Positions 1 through 13,400 of a stretch of DNA of 64,000 nucleotides are shown here, piece by piece; position 1 is the first letter of the stretch, and the number at the start of each line of letters is the position of its first letter. The notes under the pieces are model-generated. The model was given only the letters and a program-made list of their open reading frames with translations, was not told where the DNA came from and ran no database searches. Source of the DNA: Bombyx mori (Eukaryota > Arthropoda > Insecta > Lepidoptera > Bombycidae); NCBI RefSeq assembly GCF_030269925.1, contig NC_085128.1, positions 8,434,501-8,498,500 on the forward strand, in the 5' to 3' direction. The position numbers were made by a program, and so were the translations under genes.

Positions 1-100
1 AGGGCTGTTCCACCCTTGAAACGGGAATGGGTAAGAGCTTCACATCATAGATTAAGCGATGGTACCAATCCGTGCGGACAAACATAATGCCCTACTATGG
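1..100 (-). repeat. degenerate Bm1 SINE fragment
   Basis: The order of short blocks (gctgttccaccctt, a 'tgggtaagagcttcac' stretch, then ggtaccaatccgtgcggac) follows the minus-strand Bm1 body seen intact at 36961-37399. It is heavily mutated and cut by the window edge. Confidence 0.4.
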
Positions 101-1288
101 GCTCCATTAACCATTTAACACAGGATGGACTGCGAAAGAATTTATCTATGGTATAAAGATTAAGTTATGAATAACGATCCGTGCAAAACCGCGGTTCGAT
201 GCAATGTAGGGTTAATACGCATACAATATACATCACTCTAGTGATTTGTGACATGCGATACCGCTCCTGTAAAGACAATATTGAAAGCTATCAATTTGTA
301 ACGCTCGCACGCTGAAATATAAGTCCTGAATCGATTGGCGCGTACCCTAAGTGAACGTGCATCATGACAAAATACTAACATGCATCATAGGTTTGAGGAA
401 TTATATCACTTTATCAATAGTTTGATGCTGTAGAGTTGTTGTTAACTTTAGCATCGTAAACATACCACAGCGAGAATACTGTTACGCGTAGAGACATCGA
501 AACGTAGCATTAAAGTATCAAATTTATTGTAATAACGGCTACTCTATTTGCCCCTTAAGAGAAATAGGCAGTATGGTTGTCCTACCCATACGGGCTCATA
601 GTATGTCCGAACATTATATATAACGCAAATAAAAAATCTGCTGATTTGATTTTTATCATACAATCTTATATTATTACTTGTCCTTTTAATACCTATTGAT
701 TTTGAGAGATATTCGTCGTCGTGTTAATAGGTAACTACGTGTTTTTTTTAGAAAAAAATTGGCGAACTCTAGATTTTCACACCGGCAGGGTCATCATCAA
801 TGTCTGCACGGAAGGTGTACTTATTACTAGGTATATGAGCAGAGGAGCTCATGACCCTCCAAAGTTAAACATTTTCCCGGCAAAAGCCCACAATCACTCA
901 TTATTTTAATTTAATTTGTTACTTTTGGTATTCGTTCCTTTGTACATTTATGTGAAAAATAAGAGGTAATATTATAATAGTATTAGAGATAGACATCTAC
1001 ATTATTTTGTACGTTTTTGCATTTAATTAACATGGTGATTTTTGTTTGTACAGCAAAGACATCTGTGAAACATTTTTTTTACTTATAATTTTATCTAATT
1101 CTTAGTTAACAATCACTTTTATTTTTAGGTTTGGTAGTAACGCTTTGTTATTATTTTGTCTATAAATAAATAAAAACAAAACAATGGCGGACGACTATCA
1201 CGAACATCGCAAGCTTGACGACGCTTCGAATTCCCCGCTTCATTTAAACATAAAAGAAGCAATCAGGTTAATGTAAAAAATATGTCAC
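101..1288. other. 3' flank or last intron of the glutamine-synthetase-like gene; no sure gene
   Basis: AT-rich DNA lying downstream of the last clear exon of the minus-strand glutamine-synthetase-like gene. A GC-richer patch at about 770-905 is open in one frame on each strand. On the minus strand one frame reads SSSAHIP, then ADIDDDP, and stops, which only faintly recalls the C-terminal part of glutamine synthetase. A good-looking minus-strand acceptor (tctttacag) lies at 267-276 but would give only eight codons. I cannot place the true terminal exon, and it may lie to the left of the window. Confidence 0.4.
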
Positions 1289-1428
1289 CTGCAGTGAAAT
1301 CCCTGATGTGTGGCATTCCATTTTTTCCGACGAGCCTTCGCACGTTGTCAGCCCCATTGTTAGCGTCGTACTCATTGATGTGGGCACCGTGTCGACGCGC
1401 CAACTTATCTATAGCCCGCTCGATCACT
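1289..1428 (-). CDS. glutamine-synthetase-like, exon 6 (last found)
   Basis: Follows an acceptor cgtcag and ends at GCAG/GTGACA. It encodes VIERAIDKLARRHG..., the RRLVG block and RDFTAG. The usual FHETS segment of the catalytic flap is KNGMP, removing the catalytic Glu. It ends in phase 1, so a further exon is required. Confidence 0.85.
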
Positions 1429-4400
1429 CTGACGAAAGCCAATAAGTGGCCATTCAAGATATTGCACAATCCCTTCAAACTACATACATCTAGGTACATT
1501 TTTCGGACCACCTCTATGAACTTAATAATAATTGGATCTTATTGTTCCTTACTATTGAAACGTATTCCATTTTAATTATAATTTATGACTACTGGTGGTA
1601 GGACGTCCTGTGGGTCCAAACGGGTAGGCACCACCACCCTGCCTATTTCTGCCGTGAAGTAGTAATGCGTTTTGTTTTGAAGGTTTTGCGCAGCCGCTAT
1701 AACTATACTGAGACCTTAGAACTCATATCTCAAGATGGGTGGCGGTATTTACGGTGTAGATGTTACGGGCTCCGGTAACCATTTAACATCAGGTGGGCTG
1801 TGAGCTCGTCCACCCACCTAAGCAATAAAAAACAAGTTTGACATTTTGAATTTCATTAATTATAAAACATTAAAGAAACTTAGTATCTTATTGGATTTCA
1901 CGAGTCGTAGACGTAATTAAAACTGTCGCCGGCCGGTGACTGTGAAAAGTCATCAAAAAGCCAGAAATAATATTATACTATAACAAAAAAATATATATTA
2001 ATATGAGATTAAATTGTAAAAGAACTTTTAGTGAGAAAAAACTTATTTAAGGTTGATACATTTTCTTCTTACAAATAAACCTTTTGGGTAGTTTAACAAT
2101 GGATTGATATTGTGATATTTATGGGCTCTAGTAAACATTTAGTACTGTGCGTAAGCCGTGAGTTCATCTTTGTTTTTGTTTTATTGCCCTTGTAGGCACA
2201 CCGTCATATGGCCCACCTGATGGTGAGTGGTTACCGTCGCCCATGGACTTAAGCAATGCCAGGAAGCCGCTGCCTACAAAATCTGCCCTTCTTGATACCT
2301 TTTTCTAAATGGAGTCTATGCATAAACTTGGAGAAAAATAATTAATATTTTACCAATCCAATTGAAAGCCAAAAAACTATAGGTATATTCAAATTATAAT
2401 ACATACTAGTTATTTTACGTACAGTCACCAATCTCACTAATAGCCATATAGTTCAAGTAATTCTTCATAATTTGTCTTACGACTAAAGTATTTACGTCTA
2501 AAGGGTAACAAAAGTTCAGGTGAAAGTAAATAATTACAAGTTCGCGTGAATCAACCCACCGGATCCGGGGCTGGGTGGGTCGTCCTGGTCACGTAAAACA
2601 ATAAATTTCGTTACGTAGCCTATTAAAGCTACCGTAATTGTTCATGAGCTTCGTATTCTTAAATACGTACTTATATGTTTTTCGGTCTGGAGTTAGTTTG
2701 TAAGAGACTTCACCCAAGCCCTGACTAACAGAGATCCACACACCAAAATCGCGAAATAAACAACCTCATCGATTACTTGATTTATGTAAAAACTTATTTC
2801 GGATTCATTTTAAATAGTTTTATATTATAATATTATACTTCACATATGTCTTAATGTAACTGTATCCTATATTATATATTATTATGTAACTATTATAAGC
2901 TGTTTCATACAACTATTGAAGTTAATCAAAACAGTTTTTGCTATTTTATAATTTGTAATTATTATTTAACTGGTTGGGTATCAGCTAAGACTTATCTACT
3001 AAGTCTATTTATCACAATACCTTTTTAGTGTATTATTCGTAGGATTAGCGTGAACACTACCATCTAACTGGAGGCACGAAGATCGTCAAGTCACAATTTT
3101 ATTTAAATTAGAACACATTATCTGCTTTGCGGCAGAAACAGGCAAGACCGTGGTATGTACCAGTCTGAGCTAACATTATCAATTTACTAAGCAATAATTA
3201 TGAATAAGTTTATCACATTTTTAAGGTGTATAAACAAAGAGCTGTCTTATTTATTCAAAATAATAAATGCGAAAAATAGTTCTCGAGTGATTTGCATTTT
3301 TGGTGGGACATTACTTATTTCAACTACAAGGACACAAAAAAATAAACAAGCCATGACTGAGCAGATAGCAAGCCGTACACGTTCGTTTGACAGTTAGATG
3401 ATTTATGAACGCGCACAGTATTTTGAGCTAGTTCTTTTTTGGCGAGACCCGCTAAGAATCACGAATGAGGAAAAAAATACACGCAAGTGCTCACAATATG
3501 CCGTCATCTTCTCTCATGTCCTTGGTGGAAAAGTACACAAAGGTACCGTTTCCCGGCCAATCCGCTGTGGGCTGTGGTTCGAAGGAGGCCACCGTGCCGT
3601 ACTCCTCGGCGAGTCGTGATAAAATGTACCGAGCCATCCATAAATCATCCGCTCCACGAATACCAGGACTTGGACCGACCTACGGAATTTCCTACATTAC
3701 AAAATAATGACTTTTTACTTTAGCTTTCGACGAAACTCGCGGCTCACCTAAGTGGAACTTATAGACTTCACGCGCCCGAAAACCGCCATCCATGATACCC
3801 AGTCAAAATGGCCCCCCATGAGAGTTTCGCGGCACTAATATGCAGCTTGCTCATGCCAATATGGTGGTAGTAAGCAGTATTCATAATTCGATATTACAAC
3901 GCATGAAGCGGTTAATTTGTTGAAGGCTATATATGATACCAAAACGCATAATTATCTTTTTACGTAAGCATCAACATGTACGTAAGCAGAATAAGAGCAA
4001 TTATTTTATTCAGTCCTCAGTGATAGAAATCCGACTTTTTAAAATCGATTGGTACGTAAAATAAATTTGATCACAAATAATTTCGTTAACTTTTACCTGG
4101 AAGTTCCACTGGGAGGGCACCGTTCCCGGATTTATTCCATTTAACTGAACTCCAGCGTATAAACAGCACCTTTAATTAAAGACAGTAAATATTTCCAAAG
4201 TAACAGCATACAACGTTATTTACTTTTATATAGGTACTTGAGATTGATAGAGAGAGAGAGAGAGAAGAGAGAATACACTTTATTGCACACCAACACAATT
4301 TACATTTTAAATAAACAAACAGTCAAAAAGCACATATGTACAATAGGCGGTCTTATCGCTAAAAGCGATCTCTTCCAGACAACCATTTAATTTACAGAAA

Positions 4401-7400
4401 TTCTGTAAAATATAAAAAATATAGCAGGTGCGGTGTACCATATACAATACATTATTATAGAAAATATATACATATAATAAACAAATATATACCGTTTACA
4501 TAATATAATATATACCAATATACATACTTACATACAATACATACTAATATACTTACACACAAACAATAAATCAACAGTATGGAAATTATAAATGATAATG
4601 ATGCAACAAACAGCACTAAGCAGATAAGTAGTGTTCCTTCACCATTCTTTTAAAACAGTTAGTATTATACATTGATAGTATTATACATTGTAGGTAGTAT
4701 TGTACAGTATGCATGTATTTGTGTTTATACGGTATATCCTTCTACTCGCATCGTCTTCCTCATTACTGAGGGTCGTGATTCCCCCGATGAGAGATTAATT
4801 TTCTATTTAATGATTCTCCTTTAGCTGTGTCTGTTCTTGGCAACGGAGATCATCATGCAACTTGATATTGAGAATCGAGTGAATTCGATCAAACCATCTG
4901 ATTGGACTGCGGCCGCTTGGTCTTCGTCTATTGATCTTGCCAGTAACCATCAGCTGCTTGAAGCTCTGTCCGTTTTTGATATTGTTTAAAAAAATCCCGG
5001 ATCCTTCGGATGCAGATGGTAGGGAATCTTTATTTAACATAATAATATATAGATTTATGTATTTATAGATTACAATATGTGTATAATTTTATGTGTGGAT
5101 ATATGTTAAGTTTATTTACAAAATGCACTTACCACATTTTTATGCATAAATTTTAATTGGCTGGTAGAGAATGGTATTAAAGCCTCCAATATATCAAAAA
5201 AAGAAGAAAATGTACTAAATAAATAATACATTCCAAAAACATAATAAAACCTTAGATACCGCTACAAACCTAAACGAAATAAATCGTGTTTGAATACGAC
5301 CGAATTTATTGAAATATACAGTTCCTGCTGTAAAATAAAGTAAAAAGTTTTGAATTGGAGTTCTAGGGTCGGTGGCGGCAATTCACCCAGAGAAGTTTCG
5401 GTTATCCCTTTAACACCAGTTTGACATAAACTAGTAGACGTACATTTTTTTTAAAGTTGTGGAGCAACCAACAAAGTAGCTTCAACACGGCCGTGTAATA
5501 AGTACGTTTTTATTTATATAATACGTATAATATATATTATCTAATTTGGTCATTATAAAATTGAGCCTTAAAATAAATACTACAGAAAAGCATAAAAGAA
5601 TAATTTCTTCAGTTTGACACTTTAGGGAGACAATATCATTCGTAAGGCGATCCTTCAAGTGAAATTACACTTTAAATTTGTGTTTCGATATTGAGTACTG
5701 TATTACACGATGAGATTTCGATACAAGTACGATAGTCACGTTCAAACATGTTACATCAGATAATTCACAACGGACAGGTATGTACCGTTCAAAAGACTAC
5801 TTATTTTTATTTTCACGAAGAATTTTCGTAGCGCCTCAACGTAGCGCTGTCAAACTTAATACTTTATTCTCAACAGCTTCTTTGAAAAACGTAGCATTGA
5901 ATTATTCGAGATCTGAACGACAAAGCTCTGCGTGGATTTAATCCTTTTCCAATAGTCATGAGCTAACACGAATAGTAATAAAATTTAGCCTCGTTGAAGA
6001 ATTTCACTAGAAGATGACCGAGCTTTGCTCGGTATTTTTTATTATTATATAATATAAATAAACAATTCATATTCTTGGTCTAACTTTAAACCAAACACTC
6101 ATTGGCTTCGGGTGGCTCAACAACGCCATCTGCTGAAATAATAATAATCTCATAATAACGCCATTTGGTGTTATTGTGTCTTTAAAGCAGTTAGTTGCTC
6201 TCAATTATGAAAAATAGTATTATTATTCGCGAATAGATGTCGGGAAGAGTCATAAAGTTGATAATCGATAAAGTTAATTATTGAAAAAAACGAATAAAAC
6301 AACAATTTCTGAAAATAAATCGTAGCTAGATCGATTTATCGCCCCCGAAATCCCGTGTATACTAAATTTTATGAAAATCGTTGGAGCCGTTTCCGAGATT
6401 CAGCCTATTCATATATATATATATACAAGAATTGCTCGTTTAAAGGTATAAGATAAGATAAGAAAGATAAGATTACGCTTATAGGTGTTTAAATTACTTT
6501 AAGCCTATTTGTGAGTAGACCAGAAGGAAGTATGAACAAAAATTTTGGTACAAGGAGCTTCTTTGAATGAGCTGTCCAACTTGATAAGTTAGAAAAAGTT
6601 CTTTGGTGCATTAAATAACAAAATCACGCCCGTTAGAAAGTACTGCGATACTTTTTCAAGAGAGACAAACAAAGAGGTAGTCTCAACCAAGGCGAGTTCA
6701 CTAGAAAACCTACCACCAGTGGTGAAAATCAAAATTAAGGATAGAGGTAAAGGAAATTAGAAAATGAACTTATGATACTACTACTACGGACGGATGATGG
6801 GAATCAGTAGCAAAGGCTTGAAAAGTCCTATCTTTTGATTAATAGCCAGACAAACAATTATAATGTGGATGAATATAATGTGTGTGTGAATATAACGTGG
6901 AGTGTGGATAATAAAGGATCTCTTTAAAACTATGTTGACGAGAGCTCATTATTGTCAGCGTGCTGGTAATTTGCATTTTTATTTACATTGTTGACAGCGT
7001 AGGTGTCGCTTACGCTTAAGCCAGGTGCTCCTTTGAGAGTCTTAACGAAGAATAATAGCAAGAAAAATTGAAGTCACCTGTAAAAGGCTTCCATAAGATC
7101 TCTCGCAACTATTTTATCCGACCCTATGGCGCAGTAATAAGGCCCGGGAGGCGCGGGAAATCCACCAACGGGCCAACCTAGGGGACGTCCATCAGACGAT
7201 GTCAAGATGAATTCTTGATTAAAGCCAAACCAGGGCTCCTCCACTTCACCCTTCTCGCATATTATCGTACAGTTTTTCCGGTGATTTGACGCTGTTGAAA
7301 GAAAAGAAAAAAACACCGGTAACATTGTGCTGGCTGAAGTTAGCTTTTCATGCATGTAGTAAGGTTGCAATTTATCGAGCCATTACGAATTAAGACAGTC

Positions 7401-10400
7401 GCTCATAGCTCGTCAAGTAATACAGTACACTAAATATTGTCTAATAACCTCGTAAATCAGTGCTCAACTAAGTCTACAGTATCTTATATACAAAACATAT
7501 AGTATTTTATATAAAAAGATAATAACGAAAACCCAAATATGCTAAAATATTTTTAATAACTAGATAATCTTAGATATCACTCATTTATTTTTGGCTCATC
7601 GTAAATTCCGTCACCCGCCTTGAGACAAGAAGTCAAATCTTATTCTATTAGAGTTGCTCCATTGTTCAAACCAGCAACACTCAAAACTAGTGAGTAACCA
7701 GTGAAAAGCTAGGCTTACCTGTGCAGACTCTCACATCATATTTCTGGCATACATAAATAATTAGATAAACGCTAAATACTGTGAGTAAAATTATGACATA
7801 TAAACTATATTCTATAGAAAGGTTACTAGCAGATAACGTGTTTTATTATGTGTGTTGCTAATGACATAAAATTGGTTAGTATGTCCCTAGAAGATACGGT
7901 GCATCATCATTACCTCGTACTTCGAAAAGTTAATAATACTAATTTTCAAAAAGCACTCTCAAATCTACATCTTTAATTTTTCGCTTTCTTACATTAAATT
8001 CTGTCTACCCGTTTGCGAGAGCACACTTATTTTAATGACAGAAAATACAAAACGCGGAGTTCATGAAAAGGGCCATTACAAAATGCGCACAACGAATAAA
8101 AAAACGTTACATCGAGGACATCTCAACAGAATTCCTGTTAATTCTAATTTAGCTGGCAATTTCAGTTCGCAGATGTGACTGCCTTTCTTTTGCCCATCTA
8201 ATAATAGCCGACAATAGTACAATGACGACTTGAAAATTTCAACTTCAACTTATAAGGATTTTGTTACGATTCCATACCGTTGGAGAATTTAAATCGTGGT
8301 TTGTCATAGATTATATGCTTCATTTTTCACTAGCTGACCCGGCATACTTCGTAGTGCCTCAATCGATAAATAAAAGACCGACGGGGGACACATCAAAGGA
8401 AAAGCAAAATTATTATTTTTATTTAATTCCGAGCATTTCATATTTATCTACCTTTTAAACCTTCTCTGGACTTGCACAAATAATTCAAGACCAAAATTAG
8501 CCAAATCGGTTCAGCCGTTCTCGAGTTTTAGCGAGACTAACGAACAGCAATTCATTTTTATGTATCGAGATAATTAAAAATGCTTTTACGGTTTAATCTT
8601 TTCTTTTTATTATCATAACAATATATCCAACGTTTTGAATACTTTACAATTATCGTGGTCACGGTGGTCGTCCGTAAAACCGAATTGAACTGAAAAGCAA
8701 AATTGTATATGCTTTGTTGCTTTTAATACTAGTCCTCGAGAAGTAATAGTATAGTAATAGTAAGAATACTAGAACGTGTTAGTCAGCACGGGTTGATACT
8801 ATAATCCTAGCTTTTCCTGTTTTGATAATCGTAAATTTAATTCAATTTAGACTTTACGACGTAAAATGACCCGTGGCATTCACATTCCGAGGACTGTGGA
8901 CTTGATAGCAAAAAAAAGCTATATTATAGACATAATATACAAAAATAAACAATATGGGAAGCTGTTTTATTAGTCCAGCTGATATTAGCAAATCAAAGGG
9001 CTTAAACATGGAAATCATTGAACTACCAACAGAACAGACTGAATTATTTAGTCCGTCAATTCAGTCAGTTAAAGCGCTATTGAAAGTTCGAATCTATCTT
9101 CGAGGCATATTCTGGGTGCCACAAACTGTTACTCGAAGTTGTCAAGTCATTTTGCTATTTCAATTAGTGAGTGAAGTGAATGCTATAAAAGTTTTCTTCA
9201 AATTTTCTTTTTTATTGTTATAAACACCATCGATGTTGGTATCCCTAGGGTCGACATAAAGAAAAACTGATTTTGGGGCTCGATCTAAAAATCAACCGTC
9301 AAGTTTTAATATTAAAATTTTCAAGATACTGTATAAGTTATTTTACGTGTAGGTACCAACCTTTTATAAGAATAATTAATATTTTAGTACGATAGGAAGC
9401 ATCATTGTTGTACGTTTAAAAATCTCAACAAGCTTCAGTGTTGTTATAGAAATTTTGACAAAACAAATGGACCGGTTGAAAATAAACGAACGCTCAACGA
9501 AAATCAGCATCCGAAGAAAAAAATACCAGGTTTATCCCGTTACATTGTGTATTACATTTCAGAAAACAATGTAACGGGATAAACCTGGTATTTTTTTCTT
9601 CGGATGCTGATTTTCGTTGAGGTATATTGATAATAAAAAAAACTTAATAAAAATATTAAGTTTTTTTTTATTATCATAGCGACTTAAATGTTCTTCTCAA
9701 AAAATTATAAACTAAATACTTACATATTTTTATGTAAATTATATTGATAATTATTCATAACACTTGATATTTACTGAGTTTTACATCTATTTACTTTGTT
9801 AAATTTTGATGGAAAAGATGATGTCAAATTTACTCATTTAACCAAATAAATTTTTTATATTGATCGGTAATGTAGCGAGTAGGCCATTACTCGCACACTA
9901 CTCTACCTAGTTCCACATCGTATGAGGCTTACATTATATCGCCTGATGCTTAAACTAGCCAATGACGACCATTATTATTATTATTTACTAGCCGTACTCG
10001 CCCGCTTCGCTGCGCATTTAAAATTAGCATTATTATTTATTGTCATTATTATTAGGGAGTCCAACACTCATATAAATATTAGGCTATTGTATTTTCTACA
10101 TGGATATCAAGTTTCAAGTCAAGCGGATGCATAGTTCAGTAGTTATAACGGCGCATCCGTAAAAACCACGGTAGATTTATATAATACTATAGACAATAGA
10201 TTGGTTTCTTGAATATATAATAAGTTTGTGTTGTTGTGTTGTGTTTTCATTATTGCCCTTTGTAAAATTGACCTGATGAATACAAGCAATAAAACACGAT
10301 ATTGTTTATCTTCCGTGCACTATTTCACGTCAGATATGTTTAGAGTATTAAACTCAAAACGGTAAACTGCAAGTGGCTGAAGGCCTAGTACAGCCAGCTA

Positions 10401-13400
10401 CTTCAGTAGGTTTTTATATTAACAGGAAAAACACAAAAAATAGGATTATATATATTTGCTACATCTGTTATATGTTATATTCTATGCCCAAATAGTTTGG
10501 AAATCCCTGCTTTAGAGGAACCGGCATGGTCCGTTGACAGTTAAATAGCTATCGGCGCTTATCACATATGAACGGGCGACCCAACTCGAGACATGAAATC
10601 GTCTCAATTGTATTCTTTTTTTATTCTTTATTTATTAACATTTATTTATTGGGCTTACAATTCACATCACAAGCTAAAGAGATACATAAAAAACACAAGT
10701 AAAAAGAAACAAAATCTAGCTTGCAACATAAGTTATGTGCGCACGACAAAACAAGACATAGTCCTGAATTTGTACAACAACGTTCCTTACAATTATACGA
10801 CAAAACAACACGATAACGAAAACTAATCTAACTTATAATCATCATTATCCTGCCCTTCGCCCAGTCACCTGGAGTCGGCGTAACATGTTTTCTCCTTCCA
10901 TACTATTCTACCATATACCATTTCTTCGCTTACTCCCGTCTTTCACGCAATCCGTCCATTTCTTCTTAGGTCTACCTCTTCCTCTATATCCTTCCACATT
11001 CATAGTTAACACATTCTTACCAACATCATTTTCATTTCGTCTCATCACATGTACCACATGTACATCACATACCATCCCAAACGCGCACTTCTCAGCTTCT
11101 CTGTCACAAGTGCCATTTTCAGACTTCCTCTAACATATTCATTCCGTATTCTATCCATTCTTGTTCGCATTTCTGCTGCATGCAATCGCCTTTCATCCAC
11201 CATTTTTGTTGTCCAACAAACTGATCCATACAAGATGGCAGGCCTTATTAAGGTCTTTTATATAACTTAAAATGTAAGGAAATAATTTTATTCACAATAT
11301 ACAATTAAACAATTACACTACTAACCTATTACTATTCGGCTGGTTGACCCTTCCTCCGGAATAAATGACTGTTTCTGGACTCTAATAGTTAAGTTAAAAT
11401 AAAGTTAAATATTTTTCTACGTGCCATAATTACTAATTTCTACTTATTATTGTTTTTTCAGCGACTGCTTAATACAAAAGTTTTAATTAACAAAGCTATT
11501 AAAATTCATTGATCATTCAACAAAAATATCCGTTCAGAATACAAATAAAAACCGGGCATTTACGTCCCTACCTAAAACGCTAAAGAGTATAAGTATAGTT
11601 GGTATTCTTTCGACGTAAGTAAGAATTTAACGTTTTTTTGTACAACCCTTAACATGTCGCCGTTTCAAAATCGCGAATTTGCCTCATTTGTTGCACAAGC
11701 TTGACCGGGACCCTAATACTTGAAATGCACAAATTTCACCAAACAAGCTGCCCCACCCTTCGAACCGAAACGCATTACTGCTTCACGGCGGAAATAGGCG
11801 GGGTGGTGGTACCCACCCGTGCGGACTCCCAAGAGGTCCTACCACCAGTGATTACGCAAATTATAATTTTGCGGGTTTCATTTTTATTACACGATGTTAT
11901 TCCTTCACCGTGGAAGTCAATCGTGAACATTTGTTGAGTACGTATTTCATTAGAAAGCTGACTGTGAAGTGTCAGCTTAAAATAACACCACCACATCCCT
12001 TCCCGTTGTTATCGTAAAACGCTAGGGGATTCGCCATGGAATGGGCAGAAACGTTCTCTAAGTATTATTATACCAGCGTACTGTAATTGCCAACCAAGGC
12101 TACAAGTTGCAGGCGTATGGTAAGTAAGCATGGGTATGTACTAGACCAACCTGTCTATTACGGACGTGCAACAGTTACACATTCTGGTTTGAAAGACGGG
12201 ACAGCCAATATAATTGATCCTTCGAGCTCATATCCCAAAGTGGGGGTGGCATTGATGTTGTGATGTTTTTTGTAAAACAACTGACATGCAGAATATGCGG
12301 AAGGAAAAGTGGGACATTTCTACAAGCTAGCTTTTGGTAATCGCAACAAGACAAAAGTAGAAATAATAAAAACGACGGCTCCTTGATATTATGTTTGAAT
12401 ACACGGTTATTTACAGATCAATAAAATTCAAAGATATTTTCCAACTATCCACCTTTAACAGTAATGATCAAACAAGACTAATAAGCTCACGGAAGGAAGT
12501 AATCACGCGGATGTTTGCCACTTGGATACTGAACATAAATAAAAAATAGGCAATTTCTTAAACAAGATTACATAAAGAATTTTGAATAACTTATTATCTT
12601 TTATCGCTCTCATCTTGATCGCCGAAACATTAATAAAAATATTAAACGCTTTTCAACCGTCCTTCACAAAAACCCTTCCTTTCATTCGATTCTTTAGAAA
12701 ATCTCCGGGAGTACAGCTCATTTGTTTAGCTGAAAAAGTATGAAGCAATATCTTAAACGTACAAGTCGTGATCCGTTTACGTGAGTGAACCTTTTAGGTC
12801 CAAATAAAATTGAAAGATACATAAAAATGTAATACCATTTTTACATTACATTACAACGTTGATTAAGAGGAAAATAGGATTCCACTTTATTACAAGAATC
12901 ATGGATCAAAGAATTTATTGAATCGTTACAATAGACCGGGCATATCGAAATGGATAATTTATATTCAAAAGAAATTCTTATGATTCGATTAATTTTAATA
13001 AATATTTTGGCAACAATAAATTTAATTACCGAATTATTTAAACCATTTAAATTTTCATAAAGCTTTCAATGATTAACGAAATTGACAACTAAATTTCATT
13101 TCTACGCTACGTTTAATACGAATCACTATCAGTGGAATATTAGTAATAAAAACACAATTAAATCTAGATAAACTCACATGTGGGCTGATAATTGAACTGG
13201 TACGTGTCGGCTAACACTAATATGTGGTTTCCACGTCTAAACGGGTCGTGGTAAATCACTTCGGGGAATATAAACGTGTCGGAATTGTCCGGGTTAGCTT
13301 GCGCAGTATTGCTGCCATCAAAGTACCAGATCGGTAAATCTACAATACAACAGTCAATAAAACATCAGAATTTATGTTCTGAACAAACGCTCATTTGGTA

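Larger units (their letters stand above)
7292..13177. other. large intron of the glutamine-synthetase-like gene
   Basis: A 5.9-kb intron without host exons that I can support. It holds family Z (8328-8570), a perfect hairpin (9493-9621), a retroelement remnant (10820-11250) and Bm1 pieces. A plus-strand frame at 8954-9223 is open for 89 codons but has no recognisable domain. Confidence 0.7.

Noticed and set aside
721..909. Plus-strand 62-aa frame with protein-like composition
   Set aside because: Opens at a non-ATG codon, has no domain, and the opposite strand is equally open; kept only as an unresolved patch.
1282..1575. Plus-strand 97-aa frame
   Set aside because: Antisense to exon 6 of the glutamine-synthetase-like gene.
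3398..3723. Three overlapping plus-strand open frames (up to 80 aa)
   Set aside because: They are the complement of exon 5 of the glutamine-synthetase-like gene, which explains the openness and GC content.
8954..9223. Plus-strand 89-aa frame in a glutamine-synthetase-like intron
   Set aside because: No recognised domain, no splice or promoter support; could be chance.
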